Assembly (NCBI GenBank): GCA_938002965.1
Contig: CALKZY010000030.1
Coordinates: forward strand, 62,001-126,000
DNA length: 64,000 bases
From: an uncultured Acidimicrobiales bacterium
Lineage (GTDB): Bacteria; Actinomycetota; Acidimicrobiia; Acidimicrobiales; SZUA-35
Direction: 5' to 3'
Position 1 is the first letter of the stretch. Every line of letters starts with the position of its first letter. Positions 7,961 through 16,819 of this stretch are shown here, in pieces. A model generated the notes under the pieces. That model did not search any database. It was given only the letters and a program-made list of their open reading frames with translations, and was not told the origin of the DNA. The position numbers were made by a program, and so were the translations under genes.

Positions 7961-9983
7961 GGCAGGTCTCCTTGTTTGCTTGGGGATCAAAGTCAGGAAA
8001 GTCGGATAGAAGGTCGCTTCGAATCTCGTCGTGAACGAAGCCTTGCGAAAGTAGAGGTGATAGGCATTGAGCCAACAGTGCGTCGGCTTCGGCCCGGGCG
8101 GGATCAGCGAGGGTGTAGTCACGGTCGGCCAGCATCAATGCCCGAAGCGTCAGCGCCCGCGACGCAATGTGAGCTACGCGTTGCTGTTCGTCGAAGTCAC
8201 TGCGTAGTCGGTAGGTCTCAACTACATCCGACAACTGACCCAGGGCGGCCTGTCCATTGGTTTCTCCCACTCGCCAACGACACCAGCTGATCCAAGCCTG
8301 GGCGAGATCGGCCTTGATAGTGATTTCGGCCGGGTCTGTGGCCGACCGGCCAGGGGATCGTTCCAGACCGGCTTCTCTAGCGGCTGCAACTTGATTCTCC
8401 GCTTCGGCTAACTCCGCCGGGTCGTAGGAATCGGGGAGACAACCTGAATGCAGGAGGAGGAGTTGGGCGTATCCGATTCGGGCTCGAGCCGCGATTTGCG
8501 GATCGACGTCGTCGCCCAGACGTACGGCTTCGGTGAACGCCGCGGCACCCAACTCAAAATTGCGGTCTCGGGGTTCGTCGGCATTGGCAGGTAGTGTGCC
8601 GTCCAACATGACATGGGCCCCACCGACCAGCAGTCGAGCCAGCGCGGTCAACTGGTCGGCCTTGCCAGATCTTTCGTTGCTGTCAGCAATGTCGTCGAAC
8701 AGTGTTCGGGCCTCAAGCAGGTCGTCGGCGGAAGTGGCGTCGTAGAGAATGGCGAGACCGGTCAGCAAGTCGATCCAACGGTTGACTTCGGGTTGCAGAT
8801 CAGCGGCTATGGCCTGGACCGAACCGTTGGTTCCGGCGCTGTCTCGGCGAATGGCGACCGGGCCGACGATGCCACCAAGATCAGCCCGACTGCTGGGCTG
8901 AAACCAGATGTTGACGTCGACGAACGTGGTGAAGCCCTCGTCGACCAGGCCGTATACGGCGACGTCGATGTTACGTTTGGCCAGCTCCGGTCCCAGGTCG
9001 TCATCAAGAGCAGGCCCGTCGCCGACGTCGACATTCAGCTCACCGGGACCCCAAACGCCCCATCCCGGTCGTCGATCGGTTCGGAGTTGCTCGTTGGCAT
9101 CGAGGCCCTGTCGTAGCCGCAACGTGAGATCCGATGCCACTGCTCCGGCCACAGCGTTGTCTCCCTTGCCGTCGTAGGCGAAGGGGTAGACGGTCAGGTT
9201 GGCGCCATCACTTTCAGCCATGGCCGGAGGATCTGGTTGCAGCATTAGCCACCCTGCTCCGGCGGTCAGAGCAATAGCGGCGGCAACAGTGGCCCCGACC
9301 TTGGGGATGGAGACCCCGCGGCAAGGGCGGGGCTCGACTCGGCCGTCTTGTTGAAGCTGTCGGGGGTCGAAGAAGAAGTCGAGCGGCCTGGCCTCGATGT
9401 TGGCCAACGCTCGCTCTCGAGCAGTTTCGAAATCGAAGTCGTAGTTTCGGCCGTTGGCCATTCCCGTGCACTCCACCGGTACGACGGTCTGGTTGTCGAT
9501 TAGCGAGCGCAAAGTGTCAATGTCGCGTGACGGTTCAGGCAATGGGGGAGCAAAGTTGGTATCGACGACAGCGGCCAAGGCGTGGCCTTCCAACACGATG
9601 ATCAGTGGCCGTAAGCCCTCGTTCAAGCAGGCCCCGGCATACAGCAGAGCCAGGTCCAGGCAGGTGGCCCGCCGACGTGTCCAAACTTGATGCGGGGTTC
9701 GAATACGTTGGACGGCGTTAGTGTCGGGCACGTAGCCTTCGAGGTCGTAGTCGACCTCTTGGGCCGCGATGGCCTGGTACAACAACTCGGCCACTGTGAG
9801 CCGCTGATGATCGTCGATCAAATCCCTAACGGTGGTTTCACCTTCAGGCTCGACAGACGGCACAACCTCGGCCACACACTCGGGATTGACGAACTCAGCC
9901 AGCGATGCCTCTTGGACCTTACGCCAGTGCCACGGCCGGTGATAGAAGTCGGTCAATAGGCCCATAGCAGTCTGTGCGCTCAA
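7947..9983 (-). CDS. Transglutaminase-like membrane protein with extracellular helical-repeat region
   Basis: 678 residues. The N-terminal about 220 contain a papain-like transglutaminase core: RRATCLDLALLYAGACL (candidate nucleophile Cys), followed about 25 residues later by LEGHALAAV (candidate His). An acidic residue for the triad is plausible in the next strand (VVDTN). A transmembrane helix, VGATVAAAIALTAGAGWLML, follows at about 226-245. Beyond it is an alpha/beta region, then TPR-like helices with ELGAAAFTEAVRLGDD and ARARIGYAQLLLLHSG. So a cytoplasmic protease-like or crosslinking domain is tethered to an external scaffold. It overlaps the upstream hydrolase by 4 bp and the downstream lipoprotein by 14 bp: one operon. 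Function unknown; the transglutaminase call rests on the C and H motifs. Confidence 0.7.
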   Translation of the reverse strand: MSAQTAMGLLTDFYHRPWHWRKVQEASLAEFVNPECVAEVVPSVEPEGETTVRDLIDDHQRLTVAELLYQAIAAQEVDYDLEGYVPDTNAVQRIRTPHQVWTRRRATCLDLALLYAGACLNEGLRPLIIVLEGHALAAVVDTNFAPPLPEPSRDIDTLRSLIDNQTVVPVECTGMANGRNYDFDFETARERALANIEARPLDFFFDPRQLQQDGRVEPRPCRGVSIPKVGATVAAAIALTAGAGWLMLQPDPPAMAESDGANLTVYPFAYDGKGDNAVAGAVASDLTLRLRQGLDANEQLRTDRRPGWGVWGPGELNVDVGDGPALDDDLGPELAKRNIDVAVYGLVDEGFTTFVDVNIWFQPSSRADLGGIVGPVAIRRDSAGTNGSVQAIAADLQPEVNRWIDLLTGLAILYDATSADDLLEARTLFDDIADSNERSGKADQLTALARLLVGGAHVMLDGTLPANADEPRDRNFELGAAAFTEAVRLGDDVDPQIAARARIGYAQLLLLHSGCLPDSYDPAELAEAENQVAAAREAGLERSPGRSATDPAEITIKADLAQAWISWCRWRVGETNGQAALGQLSDVVETYRLRSDFDEQQRVAHIASRALTLRALMLADRDYTLADPARAEADALLAQCLSPLLSQGFVHDEIRSDLLSDFPDFDPQANKETCRDLL

Positions 9984-11503
9984 CCCGTCTCAGCGTCTAG
10001 GACGGCATAGCCACTTGTCGTTTGGGTGCCTTTGGGTCCCCGGGCCGAAACCACGTACTCGCCCGGGTCGCCCGGCAGCGAAACCTCATGGCCCGACTGT
10101 GCCGTAGTCTGAGCGACCGGTTCGGTCTGCCCGATCTTGGTGACCGTGACCTGAATGTTGCCTTCGGCGTTGGTCAGGCCGAGCTTCGCTGTCCCCGCTG
10201 GGTTCCCGTGAACATCGGTACCGGCACCCGCCAGCCACAGGCGTGACAACTCGACCGTCAGGTGTGGTTGTCCGGAAGGGTCACCGAGCTGATCGTCGCC
10301 TCGAACCGCCGAGGTCCCCGACTGGGCATAACGCAACCGGGTTTCGATTTCGGTGGCCATTACTCTGCGGTCGACCTGGATTGACCCATGTTCCTGATTG
10401 GCATACCGGATCGACGAATGGGCATCGCCGGCCTCGGCGTAGTCGAGCGGCAGTGCCGAAACGAGCGGAACCGTGCCGTCGCCCCCCGACAGAGCAGCCG
10501 GTACCCCTTCCGGGAGATCCTGCGACACCGTCAGTTCGCCGTCGGCGTTGATGAAGGCCGAGTTCTTGGTGTTGTGACCGTAGCCGATCATGGGAATCAC
10601 ATAGCCGGTGTCGTAGTCGGGGTCCTGAGTATGCCGCTGCACCCCATGCTCGATGGCAACGTGAAAGTCCTCGTAGGCGGTCTTGGCTCGCCCCCGATCA
10701 AGGCCGTCGACAGTCACTTCATATGGATACCGCCACTGGCCGTCAGCATCTTGCACTGCCCGGTAGCGAGGCAATAGTTGATAAACGCCGGTGTAGGAGC
10801 GAAGCGATTCGGTGAAGTCGACAAACAGTTTCTTAAAACCATGAGTGAGATGCTCGGTAGCGTCGATTGAGCCTCGATATGGAGTACCAAACGACAAGAG
10901 TTCTCTGGTGTTGCGCCACCCGTCGAAGTCGTCGCCGGTTTGGGGGTTGACGCCTTCCAAGTAGTAGCGGGCCAGCAGGCCGCCCATCGAATGAGTGACG
11001 AAAATGATGTTTGCCTGCGGCGATCGCTGCTCACGAAGCCGGGGCAGAGCTTCCTCAATGAGATTGTGTAGCCGCAACGCCGACGCTCTCAAATCCCGAC
11101 GCCAGTCGTAGGCAAAGCGGTAGTAGTTGGGCACGCCGTCGCGCACCGGGTCTCCACCGTCCACCCGAGCCTGGGGATCTAGCGCGTCCCCTTCGACAAG
11201 CTCGGTTCCGAAGGTGCGGCGGAGAGTTTCATGAAGTTCGCTGTACCCGTCGATGCGAACCAATCCGGGGACGATGGTTCTGCTCTCGACCAAACCGATC
11301 GGCACGATGTCGTCCAACCATCCCGGGTCGTCGGGGCGGTCGTCGTCCTGTAGCCGGAGACTTTCAACCCACTGGCGGTGGCGGAACAGCTTGCCCACCA
11401 AACCCGGGCCCGGGTTCCACAGCGTCTCCTGTCCTCCGTCGTCGCGTCGAGCGAGGACGCTTCCCATGATTCCGGGGATGACGATGATCAGATCGCGCAG
11501 CAC
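9980..11503 (-). CDS. LCAT-like alpha/beta hydrolase (lipase/acyltransferase fold)
   Basis: 507 residues. Begins LIIVIPGIMGSVLARR, the typical lecithin:cholesterol acyltransferase-type opening; nucleophile elbow THSMGGLLARYYLEG near residue 170; Asp in SGGDGTVPLVSALP near 346; His in NQEHGSIQ near 375. All three triad residues are therefore present. The last about 100 residues form a beta-rich add-on (LTVELSRLWLAGAG to the end), perhaps an Ig-like module. No signal peptide is seen. Substrate (phospholipid or other ester) is unknown. First gene of a three-gene overlapping operon; a long inverted repeat lies just upstream at 11534-11576. Confidence 0.85.
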   Translation of the reverse strand: MLRDLIIVIPGIMGSVLARRDDGGQETLWNPGPGLVGKLFRHRQWVESLRLQDDDRPDDPGWLDDIVPIGLVESRTIVPGLVRIDGYSELHETLRRTFGTELVEGDALDPQARVDGGDPVRDGVPNYYRFAYDWRRDLRASALRLHNLIEEALPRLREQRSPQANIIFVTHSMGGLLARYYLEGVNPQTGDDFDGWRNTRELLSFGTPYRGSIDATEHLTHGFKKLFVDFTESLRSYTGVYQLLPRYRAVQDADGQWRYPYEVTVDGLDRGRAKTAYEDFHVAIEHGVQRHTQDPDYDTGYVIPMIGYGHNTKNSAFINADGELTVSQDLPEGVPAALSGGDGTVPLVSALPLDYAEAGDAHSSIRYANQEHGSIQVDRRVMATEIETRLRYAQSGTSAVRGDDQLGDPSGQPHLTVELSRLWLAGAGTDVHGNPAGTAKLGLTNAEGNIQVTVTKIGQTEPVAQTTAQSGHEVSLPGDPGEYVVSARGPKGTQTTSGYAVLDAETG

Positions 11504-11533
11504 GAGTTTCCCTCACGTGAGTCCTCAGCGAGA

Positions 11534-11576
11534 AGTGGGTGTCCCGGAGCGGCAAGACTTGCCCCGGGACACCACT
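11534..11576. terminator. Long stem-loop between GGDEF-EAL gene and hydrolase operon
   Basis: Arms 11534-11547 and 11564-11576 pair over 13 bp with one bulged G, and the inner part GGCAAG-A-CTTGCC pairs again. It lies 31 bp upstream of the hydrolase start and 74 bp past the end of the GGDEF-EAL gene, both on the minus strand. No T-run follows on that strand, so it is either a weak or factor-assisted terminator, or a regulatory structure for the operon. Confidence 0.55.
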
Positions 11577-11649
11577 TTCCCTCATCACAGAAGACGCTCA
11601 GCACGGAAAGGAAATACAGATTTCTGACTCCGCTCCGAGAGGTGTCGGT

Positions 11650-13701
11650 TTACACGGTGCGCTTGGCGGCGACCGGCGTTGGGGCCTGCTCGGCCATATG
11701 CTGGCGTTCGAACGATTGCAGCCAGGTGGTGGCCTCATCGGCCGGCATGGGACGGGCATACCAATAGCCTTGGGCCACGTCACAACCCAACGCTTTGAGA
11801 AGAGCACCGTCCTCGGCTCGTTCCGCCCCCTCGGCCACCACGGTTAGTCCGAGCATGTGTCCGAGTTGGACGCTGTACTCCACGATGGCCGAGCCGTTCG
11901 GATGATCGAGGTCGCCGACGAACTGCCGGTCGATCTTGAGTTCATTGACGGGAAGCAACCGGAGCCCGGCCAACGATGAGTAGCCGGTTCCGAAGTCGTC
12001 GATGGAGATACGAACCCCGCGTGCCCGTAATTGTTGAAGAACCTGACGGGCGCCTTCGGGGTCGGCAGCAATGGTGGTTTCGGTGATCTCCAGAACCAGT
12101 CTCTGGGCTGGGACGTCGTTGGTGGTCAAGATGCGGCCAACCGTGTCGACCAAGCCGGTGTGGTGCAGACCTCGAGCCGACACGTTCACCGCCATGTGCA
12201 GATGGTGGCCGTCGGTCAACCAGCGATGAAGCTGAGCCAGGGACTGTTCCAGCACAACCTCGGTCAGTTCCTTCATCAGGCCGCTGCGTTCGGCCAGGGG
12301 AATGAACTCGTCGGGCGGAATCAGGCCGTGCTCGGGGTGTAGCCATCGTACGAGCGCTTCGAACCCGCAGACCGTGTTGGTGGCCAGGTCGATCTTGGGT
12401 TGGTAGTAGACGACTAGTTCCTCGTTCATGGCTCGACGAAGCTGTCCGGCCAAGGCCAGTTGTTGAAGACTGGTGTGATCGGCCTTGGGGTCGTAGAGGA
12501 CGGATCGGGATCCGGTTCGTTTCGCCTCGTACATGGCGATATCGGCCCGTTGCAACAGCATGGCGATGTCGTCGCCGTGATCAGGTGCCATCGCTACACC
12601 GAGGCTGGCTCCGACATCGAGTCTCAACCCTTCGATCTCGACCGGCGTCTCGACGATCTCAGCGATCTTGTCTGCCAAGTGCAGTGCGGCAGAGGTGTCG
12701 ACGCTGCTCAGCAAGATGGCGAATTCGTCGCCTCCCAATCGAGCCACCGTGTCGGTGGCACGCATGTTGCTCTTAAGGCGGCGACCCACTTCCATCAACA
12801 GGAGATCCCCGTGATAATGGCCGAGGGTGTCGTTGATTTCTTTGAACCGGTCCAAGTCCATGACGATTACGGCCAGCGGCTTGTCACCTCTTCGTCGGAG
12901 TCGTTGGTTGACTTCCTCAGTGAACAGAGTTCTGTTCGGGAGTCCGGTCAAGGCGTCGTGATGCGCTTGATGCTCGTTCTCGTCGACTTGGCGCCGTAGC
13001 TCCGATGATGCGTTCGCAACCAGCCGAAATAGCACCGTATAAAGAAGTAGCAGAGCGCCCGCCAACACGACGTACAGACGTCGAGTCTCGGCGGAGATGA
13101 CTTCGGCCACCGGTCCGTACGGCACCGAGGTGCGCAACACGCCGACAGGCTTGCTTGATCCGAGTGAACCGAACCTGATCGGTTGGTACACCTGAATCAG
13201 TGTTTCGTGGCGGCTTATCAGAGAGTCTGGATCACCGGTCACATCGGCTACCACTGCTAGCGACTTGTCGACCGTCGCCTGGCCGACCTCAGCAGGGACA
13301 TTGTTGCTGGGACCAATCAACCGGGTATCTGAAGCGAACACCACCGACTCGTTGAGATCCCACAGCGTGACCTCGACGACGTCCATTCGGGCGAAGTTCG
13401 AACGCATGGCAAGCTCAAGCGCCCGAACTCGTTGGGGGGTAAGGCCGTCGCGCATCTCGCTTGGCCCGATCTCGCTCTGGAGGCCGAGACGGGCTACAAC
13501 CTCCGCTTCGCCGATGCTGCCCGCTAGTATCTGGCGCTCGACCGAGGTCTGGAGCATTTGACCGACCACAAGGCCGATCAGGGTCACAGCAACCAGTGCC
13601 ACCAGGCCAAACCTGGCCAGGAGACTGCTCCCGCCAACCACCTGCTTCAGGAAGTCTTTAGACTTTGACAATGACCTTGACAGGCTCGGTCCCTCAGACA
13701 C
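11650..13701 (-). CDS. Membrane GGDEF-EAL cyclic di-GMP enzyme
   Basis: 683 residues. Transmembrane helix at about 28-50, an external sensor domain (about 50-205), a second helix (YVVLAGALLLLYTVLFRLV), then GGDEF (DALTGLPNRTLF; active loop GGDEF intact; RATD inhibitory site present) and EAL (GFEALVRWLHPEHG; NVSARGLH; EITETT; DDFGTGYSSL; LKIDRQFV; AEGAER; AQGYWYARPMP). All the catalytic EAL residues I can check are present. The protein could therefore both make and hydrolyse cyclic di-GMP, or use the GGDEF domain as a GTP-binding regulator. It starts 8 bp after the BMP lipoprotein gene ends and probably forms an operon with it, suggesting ligand-linked signalling. Confidence 0.93.
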   Translation of the reverse strand: MSEGPSLSRSLSKSKDFLKQVVGGSSLLARFGLVALVAVTLIGLVVGQMLQTSVERQILAGSIGEAEVVARLGLQSEIGPSEMRDGLTPQRVRALELAMRSNFARMDVVEVTLWDLNESVVFASDTRLIGPSNNVPAEVGQATVDKSLAVVADVTGDPDSLISRHETLIQVYQPIRFGSLGSSKPVGVLRTSVPYGPVAEVISAETRRLYVVLAGALLLLYTVLFRLVANASSELRRQVDENEHQAHHDALTGLPNRTLFTEEVNQRLRRRGDKPLAVIVMDLDRFKEINDTLGHYHGDLLLMEVGRRLKSNMRATDTVARLGGDEFAILLSSVDTSAALHLADKIAEIVETPVEIEGLRLDVGASLGVAMAPDHGDDIAMLLQRADIAMYEAKRTGSRSVLYDPKADHTSLQQLALAGQLRRAMNEELVVYYQPKIDLATNTVCGFEALVRWLHPEHGLIPPDEFIPLAERSGLMKELTEVVLEQSLAQLHRWLTDGHHLHMAVNVSARGLHHTGLVDTVGRILTTNDVPAQRLVLEITETTIAADPEGARQVLQQLRARGVRISIDDFGTGYSSLAGLRLLPVNELKIDRQFVGDLDHPNGSAIVEYSVQLGHMLGLTVVAEGAERAEDGALLKALGCDVAQGYWYARPMPADEATTWLQSFERQHMAEQAPTPVAAKRTV

Positions 13702-13709
13702 GGACGAGA

Positions 13710-14849
13710 TCAGCCGACGGCTACCGTCGTGTCTTGACCACCGGCCAAGTCCAGTCGGGCTTGTTCGAGTGCAGCGACCACGTTGGCAGGGATGTCGGCT
13801 TCGTGGAACGGGGCGTAGGTGACGCCGCCGGTGTCGGCCCCAAGGAGCAGATCGCCTCCGGCGAGCTCTCCACTGGTCATGGCCAAGACAGTCAGGAAGA
13901 CACCGAGGTCTACCCGCTTGATGGCTGACGTGACTAGCTTGTCGGAGTTCGGTTGGGCTCCGCCGGCGAACACGGTGAAGTACTGGTCCTGGTCAACGCC
14001 GATTACCAGTGCGCCCAGAGCGGAGGCACTGGTGATCGCGGCTGAACCGGTAGGTCCGGCAGCACCGAACACCACGTCGGCACCCTCGTCAACGAACGCT
14101 TGGCCTTGCGCTGAGCCGGCCGGCAGGTCGGAGAAGCTTTCGAGGTGAACGCGCAGCGTGTTGATGTTCTCGTTGACCGATCGAGCGCCGGCTTCGAAGC
14201 CGTCGGCTATCGCCACGACTGGGGGAACGCTGTCGGGCCCGGCGGCTACGGCGACCGTCCCGGTCTCGGTCAAGAGGGCGGCGGTGACTCCGGCCAGGAA
14301 GCCAACCTGGTCATCGCGGAACGAGATAGCTACGTAGTTGTCCTGGCCGTCGGTGTTGACTTGGTCGACGCCGATGAAGCGAAGGTCGGGGCGTGCGGCG
14401 GCCGCAGCCACTGTTGCCTCCTGGAACTGGAAGCCGACGGTCACCACGATGTCGACGTTTTGGGCCAGCAACGAGGCGATCTGCTCGCTGGCGTCGTTGC
14501 CAGCTGATTCGAGGAACGTCGTTGTAACACCAAGGCAGCGCCCGGCGCCTTCCATTCCTTCATAAGCGGCCTGATTGAAGGTTCCGTCGTTGATGGAGGC
14601 CACATCGGCCACGAGGCCTACGACTACATCCGGGCGCAACTCGGCGTCGGGATACAGCTCACGGCAGATGTCGTCGAGTGGCTGAACACTCTGGGCGCTG
14701 GCAGCAACATCGTCGGTGATGTCGGTTAGGGCCAACTGGGTGGGGACATCACTACCCCCATCGGTGCCTATGGCGGTATCCGACGAACTGGAGCAGCCGG
14801 CCAAAACGACGACCAGTACTGCGAGCGCGGCGGCAAGTCTCTGGAACAT
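13710..14849 (-). CDS. BMP/PnrA-like substrate-binding lipoprotein
   Basis: 379 residues. Lipoprotein signal with lipobox LAGC (residues 16-19) and Ser-rich start. The body resembles the basic membrane protein/PnrA family of periplasmic-type binding proteins, which bind nucleosides or related ligands: VGLVADVASINDGTFNQAAYEG near 77, VGFQFQEATVAAAAARPDLRFIGVDQ, LAGVTAALLTETGTVA, FGAAGPTGSAAI, VIGVDQDQYF. Partner ABC ATPase and permeases are not adjacent. Instead the GGDEF-EAL gene follows at 8 bp, so this may be a sensor partner rather than a transporter subunit. Confidence 0.85.
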   Translation of the reverse strand: MFQRLAAALAVLVVVLAGCSSSSDTAIGTDGGSDVPTQLALTDITDDVAASAQSVQPLDDICRELYPDAELRPDVVVGLVADVASINDGTFNQAAYEGMEGAGRCLGVTTTFLESAGNDASEQIASLLAQNVDIVVTVGFQFQEATVAAAAARPDLRFIGVDQVNTDGQDNYVAISFRDDQVGFLAGVTAALLTETGTVAVAAGPDSVPPVVAIADGFEAGARSVNENINTLRVHLESFSDLPAGSAQGQAFVDEGADVVFGAAGPTGSAAITSASALGALVIGVDQDQYFTVFAGGAQPNSDKLVTSAIKRVDLGVFLTVLAMTSGELAGGDLLLGADTGGVTYAPFHEADIPANVVAALEQARLDLAGGQDTTVAVG

Positions 14850-14945
14850 ACTGCTCTAATCGACATCTGGCCAGGCCGACTTGAGTTCACCGTGGGTGGC
14901 TCCCACGGCGGTGGCCTAGGACTTGGAGTACACCTGCGAGAAAAG

Positions 14946-15527
14946 CTAGCTGTAGATCTTCGGGACGGTGGTCAGTCCGTAGATCAGTTCGTCGGTGGTC
15001 TCGTCAAACCGTAGGATGCGGTCGCTGAGTCGTCCCTGCAACTCGAACCCGAGTTTCTCCAACACTCGACCCGACGCCGGGTTCCAAGCGTAAACACCAG
15101 CCTCGATCCGCCGTGGCCTGAAGGTGTCGATGACGTGATCGAGATAGGCCGTGGCGGCTTCGGTGGCGAAGCCGTGGCCCCAGGCTCCAGGAGTCAACCA
15201 GTAACCGAACGTATATACGCCCTCAAGCACGTTAGGTGTTGAGTCGGCCAGCTGTGCTCCTCCCACCATTCCAACCATCCCCGGGCCGAGCCCCGGGATC
15301 GGTTCAATCGGCTCAATGGCAAAACCAAGGTCGGCTGAAGCTTCCACAAACTGACGGGCGTCATCGACGGTGTAGGGGTGAGGAAACGATGTGGTCATGT
15401 TCCGGGCAATGCGGATGTCGTTGGCGACGAAAGCCAGCCGTTCGACGTCACCGATAGTGGGTGGGCGCAGGATGAGTCGCTCGGTTCGCAGTGCTGGCGT
15501 GTCGTCTGGGAGCACGGCGTCACTCAT
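14946..15527 (-). CDS. GNAT acetyltransferase (RimJ/RimL type)
   Basis: 193 residues. N-terminus LRTERLILRPPTIGDVERLA is the standard RimJ/RimL opening; YTFGYWLTPGAWGHGFATEAATAYLDHV holds the acetyl-CoA binding loop (GxGxA variant GHGFAT) and NPASGRVLEKLGFELQG is the family C-terminal block. Likely acetylates an N-terminal or small-molecule amine. It stands alone, 96 bp from the BMP lipoprotein gene. Confidence 0.9.
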   Translation of the reverse strand: MSDAVLPDDTPALRTERLILRPPTIGDVERLAFVANDIRIARNMTTSFPHPYTVDDARQFVEASADLGFAIEPIEPIPGLGPGMVGMVGGAQLADSTPNVLEGVYTFGYWLTPGAWGHGFATEAATAYLDHVIDTFRPRRIEAGVYAWNPASGRVLEKLGFELQGRLSDRILRFDETTDELIYGLTTVPKIYS

Positions 15528-15683
15528 TCGAGAATACTACTTCGGTGACAGTCGCCGGTCGGTGGAATTTCAGTTCTGAAACGCTCATCGGTACCGCCGA
15601 TAGACTGGAACAAATCCTCGCAACCGGGCGTTTAAACGTACTGGTTGCGTATTGCGCCACCAGTAAAGGCGGTACCTGTCCCA

Positions 15684-16661
15684 ATGACTTCTTCTGACAA
15701 GTTCAACTCCGACGATTTCGACTCCGGCAACTTCGGTTCAACTCCTCCACCTCCCGGCGGCGGATCCGGTGCCGAGCCCAAGCAAGGCGCTTTGGGTACG
15801 GCCATCGGCGGAGCCTCCTCCAGTGGCTTTATGCGAATCGCCCTCTTCATGGGCACCAACATGGCCATCATGTTGCTGGTCACCGTGGTGCTCAGCGTGC
15901 TCGGCATCGAGCCCAGCGGCGTCGTCGGCTTGGCCTTCCTGTCGCTTGCCATCGGTATGGGCGGCTCGTTCATCTCACTGCTGATGTCCAAGAGCATGGC
16001 CAAGCGGGCCACCAAAGCTCAGGTCATCGAAACCCCTCAGAACGAATCCGAGCAATGGTTGGTGGATACCGTCGCTCGTCTTGCTCAGCAGGCTGGCATC
16101 GGTATGCCCGAGGTAGCCGTGTTTCCTTCGGCTGACCCCAACGCGTTCGCCACCGGAGCCAAGCGTGACGACGCCCTGGTCGCAGTCAGCACCGGTTTGT
16201 TTCAGGCCATGGACCGCCGTGAAGTTGAGGCGGTGTTGGCCCACGAGGTGGCTCACATCGCTAACGGCGACATGATCACCCTCAGCCTCATCCAGGGCGT
16301 GCTCAACGCCATTGTCTTCTTTGTGGCCCGAGTAGTAGCCCAATTCGCTCGGGACAACCGCATGCTCTACTTCGCCACCGTGATGGCGCTGCAGTTCGGT
16401 CTGGGCATCCTGGCTTCCATGATTGTCATGTGGTTCAGCCGCCGACGCGAGTTCCGCGCCGACTCCGGTGCGGCGTCACTAGTCGGTGCCCCGGCTATGG
16501 CTTCGGCTTTGGCGGCGTTGCAGCGCGGTCCGGTCGGTCCGGGTCTACCCGATCAGGTTGCGGCGTTCGGCATCAAGAGCGGCAAAGGTTCTCCTTTGCG
16601 AGCTCTGCTCGCTTCGCACCCCGACATCGATGATCGCATCGCCGCCCTCCAGGGGCAGTAG
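15684..16661 (+). CDS. htpX: HtpX-type membrane zinc metalloprotease (M48)
   Basis: 325 residues from ATG 15684. Zinc site LAHEVAHIANGDM (HExxH) with the downstream Glu in RRREFRADSGAA. Two N-terminal helices (MRIALFMGTNMAIMLLV onward) and two after the active site. The core from MRIALFMG follows the proteobacterial HtpX closely (GGSFISLLMSK, NAFATGAKRDDALVAVSTGL). It degrades misfolded membrane proteins. Odd: about 50 residues precede that Met, rich in Asp/Ser then PPPPGGG. Translation could instead start at the internal ATG 15831 (MRIALF). A terminator follows at 16697. Confidence 0.93.
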   Translation: MTSSDKFNSDDFDSGNFGSTPPPPGGGSGAEPKQGALGTAIGGASSSGFMRIALFMGTNMAIMLLVTVVLSVLGIEPSGVVGLAFLSLAIGMGGSFISLLMSKSMAKRATKAQVIETPQNESEQWLVDTVARLAQQAGIGMPEVAVFPSADPNAFATGAKRDDALVAVSTGLFQAMDRREVEAVLAHEVAHIANGDMITLSLIQGVLNAIVFFVARVVAQFARDNRMLYFATVMALQFGLGILASMIVMWFSRRREFRADSGAASLVGAPAMASALAALQRGPVGPGLPDQVAAFGIKSGKGSPLRALLASHPDIDDRIAALQGQ

Positions 16662-16696
16662 ACAGCTGATCACGAAGAAGATCTAGAGAATTGATC

Positions 16697-16738
16697 GAGG
16701 GGCTCGGACACCGATGGTGTACGAGCCCCTCTGGTTTT
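16697..16738 (+). terminator. Rho-independent terminator after htpX
   Basis: GAGGGGCTCG (16697-16706) pairs with CGAGCCCCTC (16722-16731). An inner ACACC/GGTGT pairing is separated by one G-A mismatch. TGGTTTT follows. It is 35 bp past the htpX stop. Confidence 0.88.
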
Positions 16739-16819
16739 CGGGTCCTTGACCTGCCGCCGCAGTACCGTTGGATGTTCGAGCCGAACAGTCTCGGCTGAAG
16801 TGAAGATCGAGGACACGAC

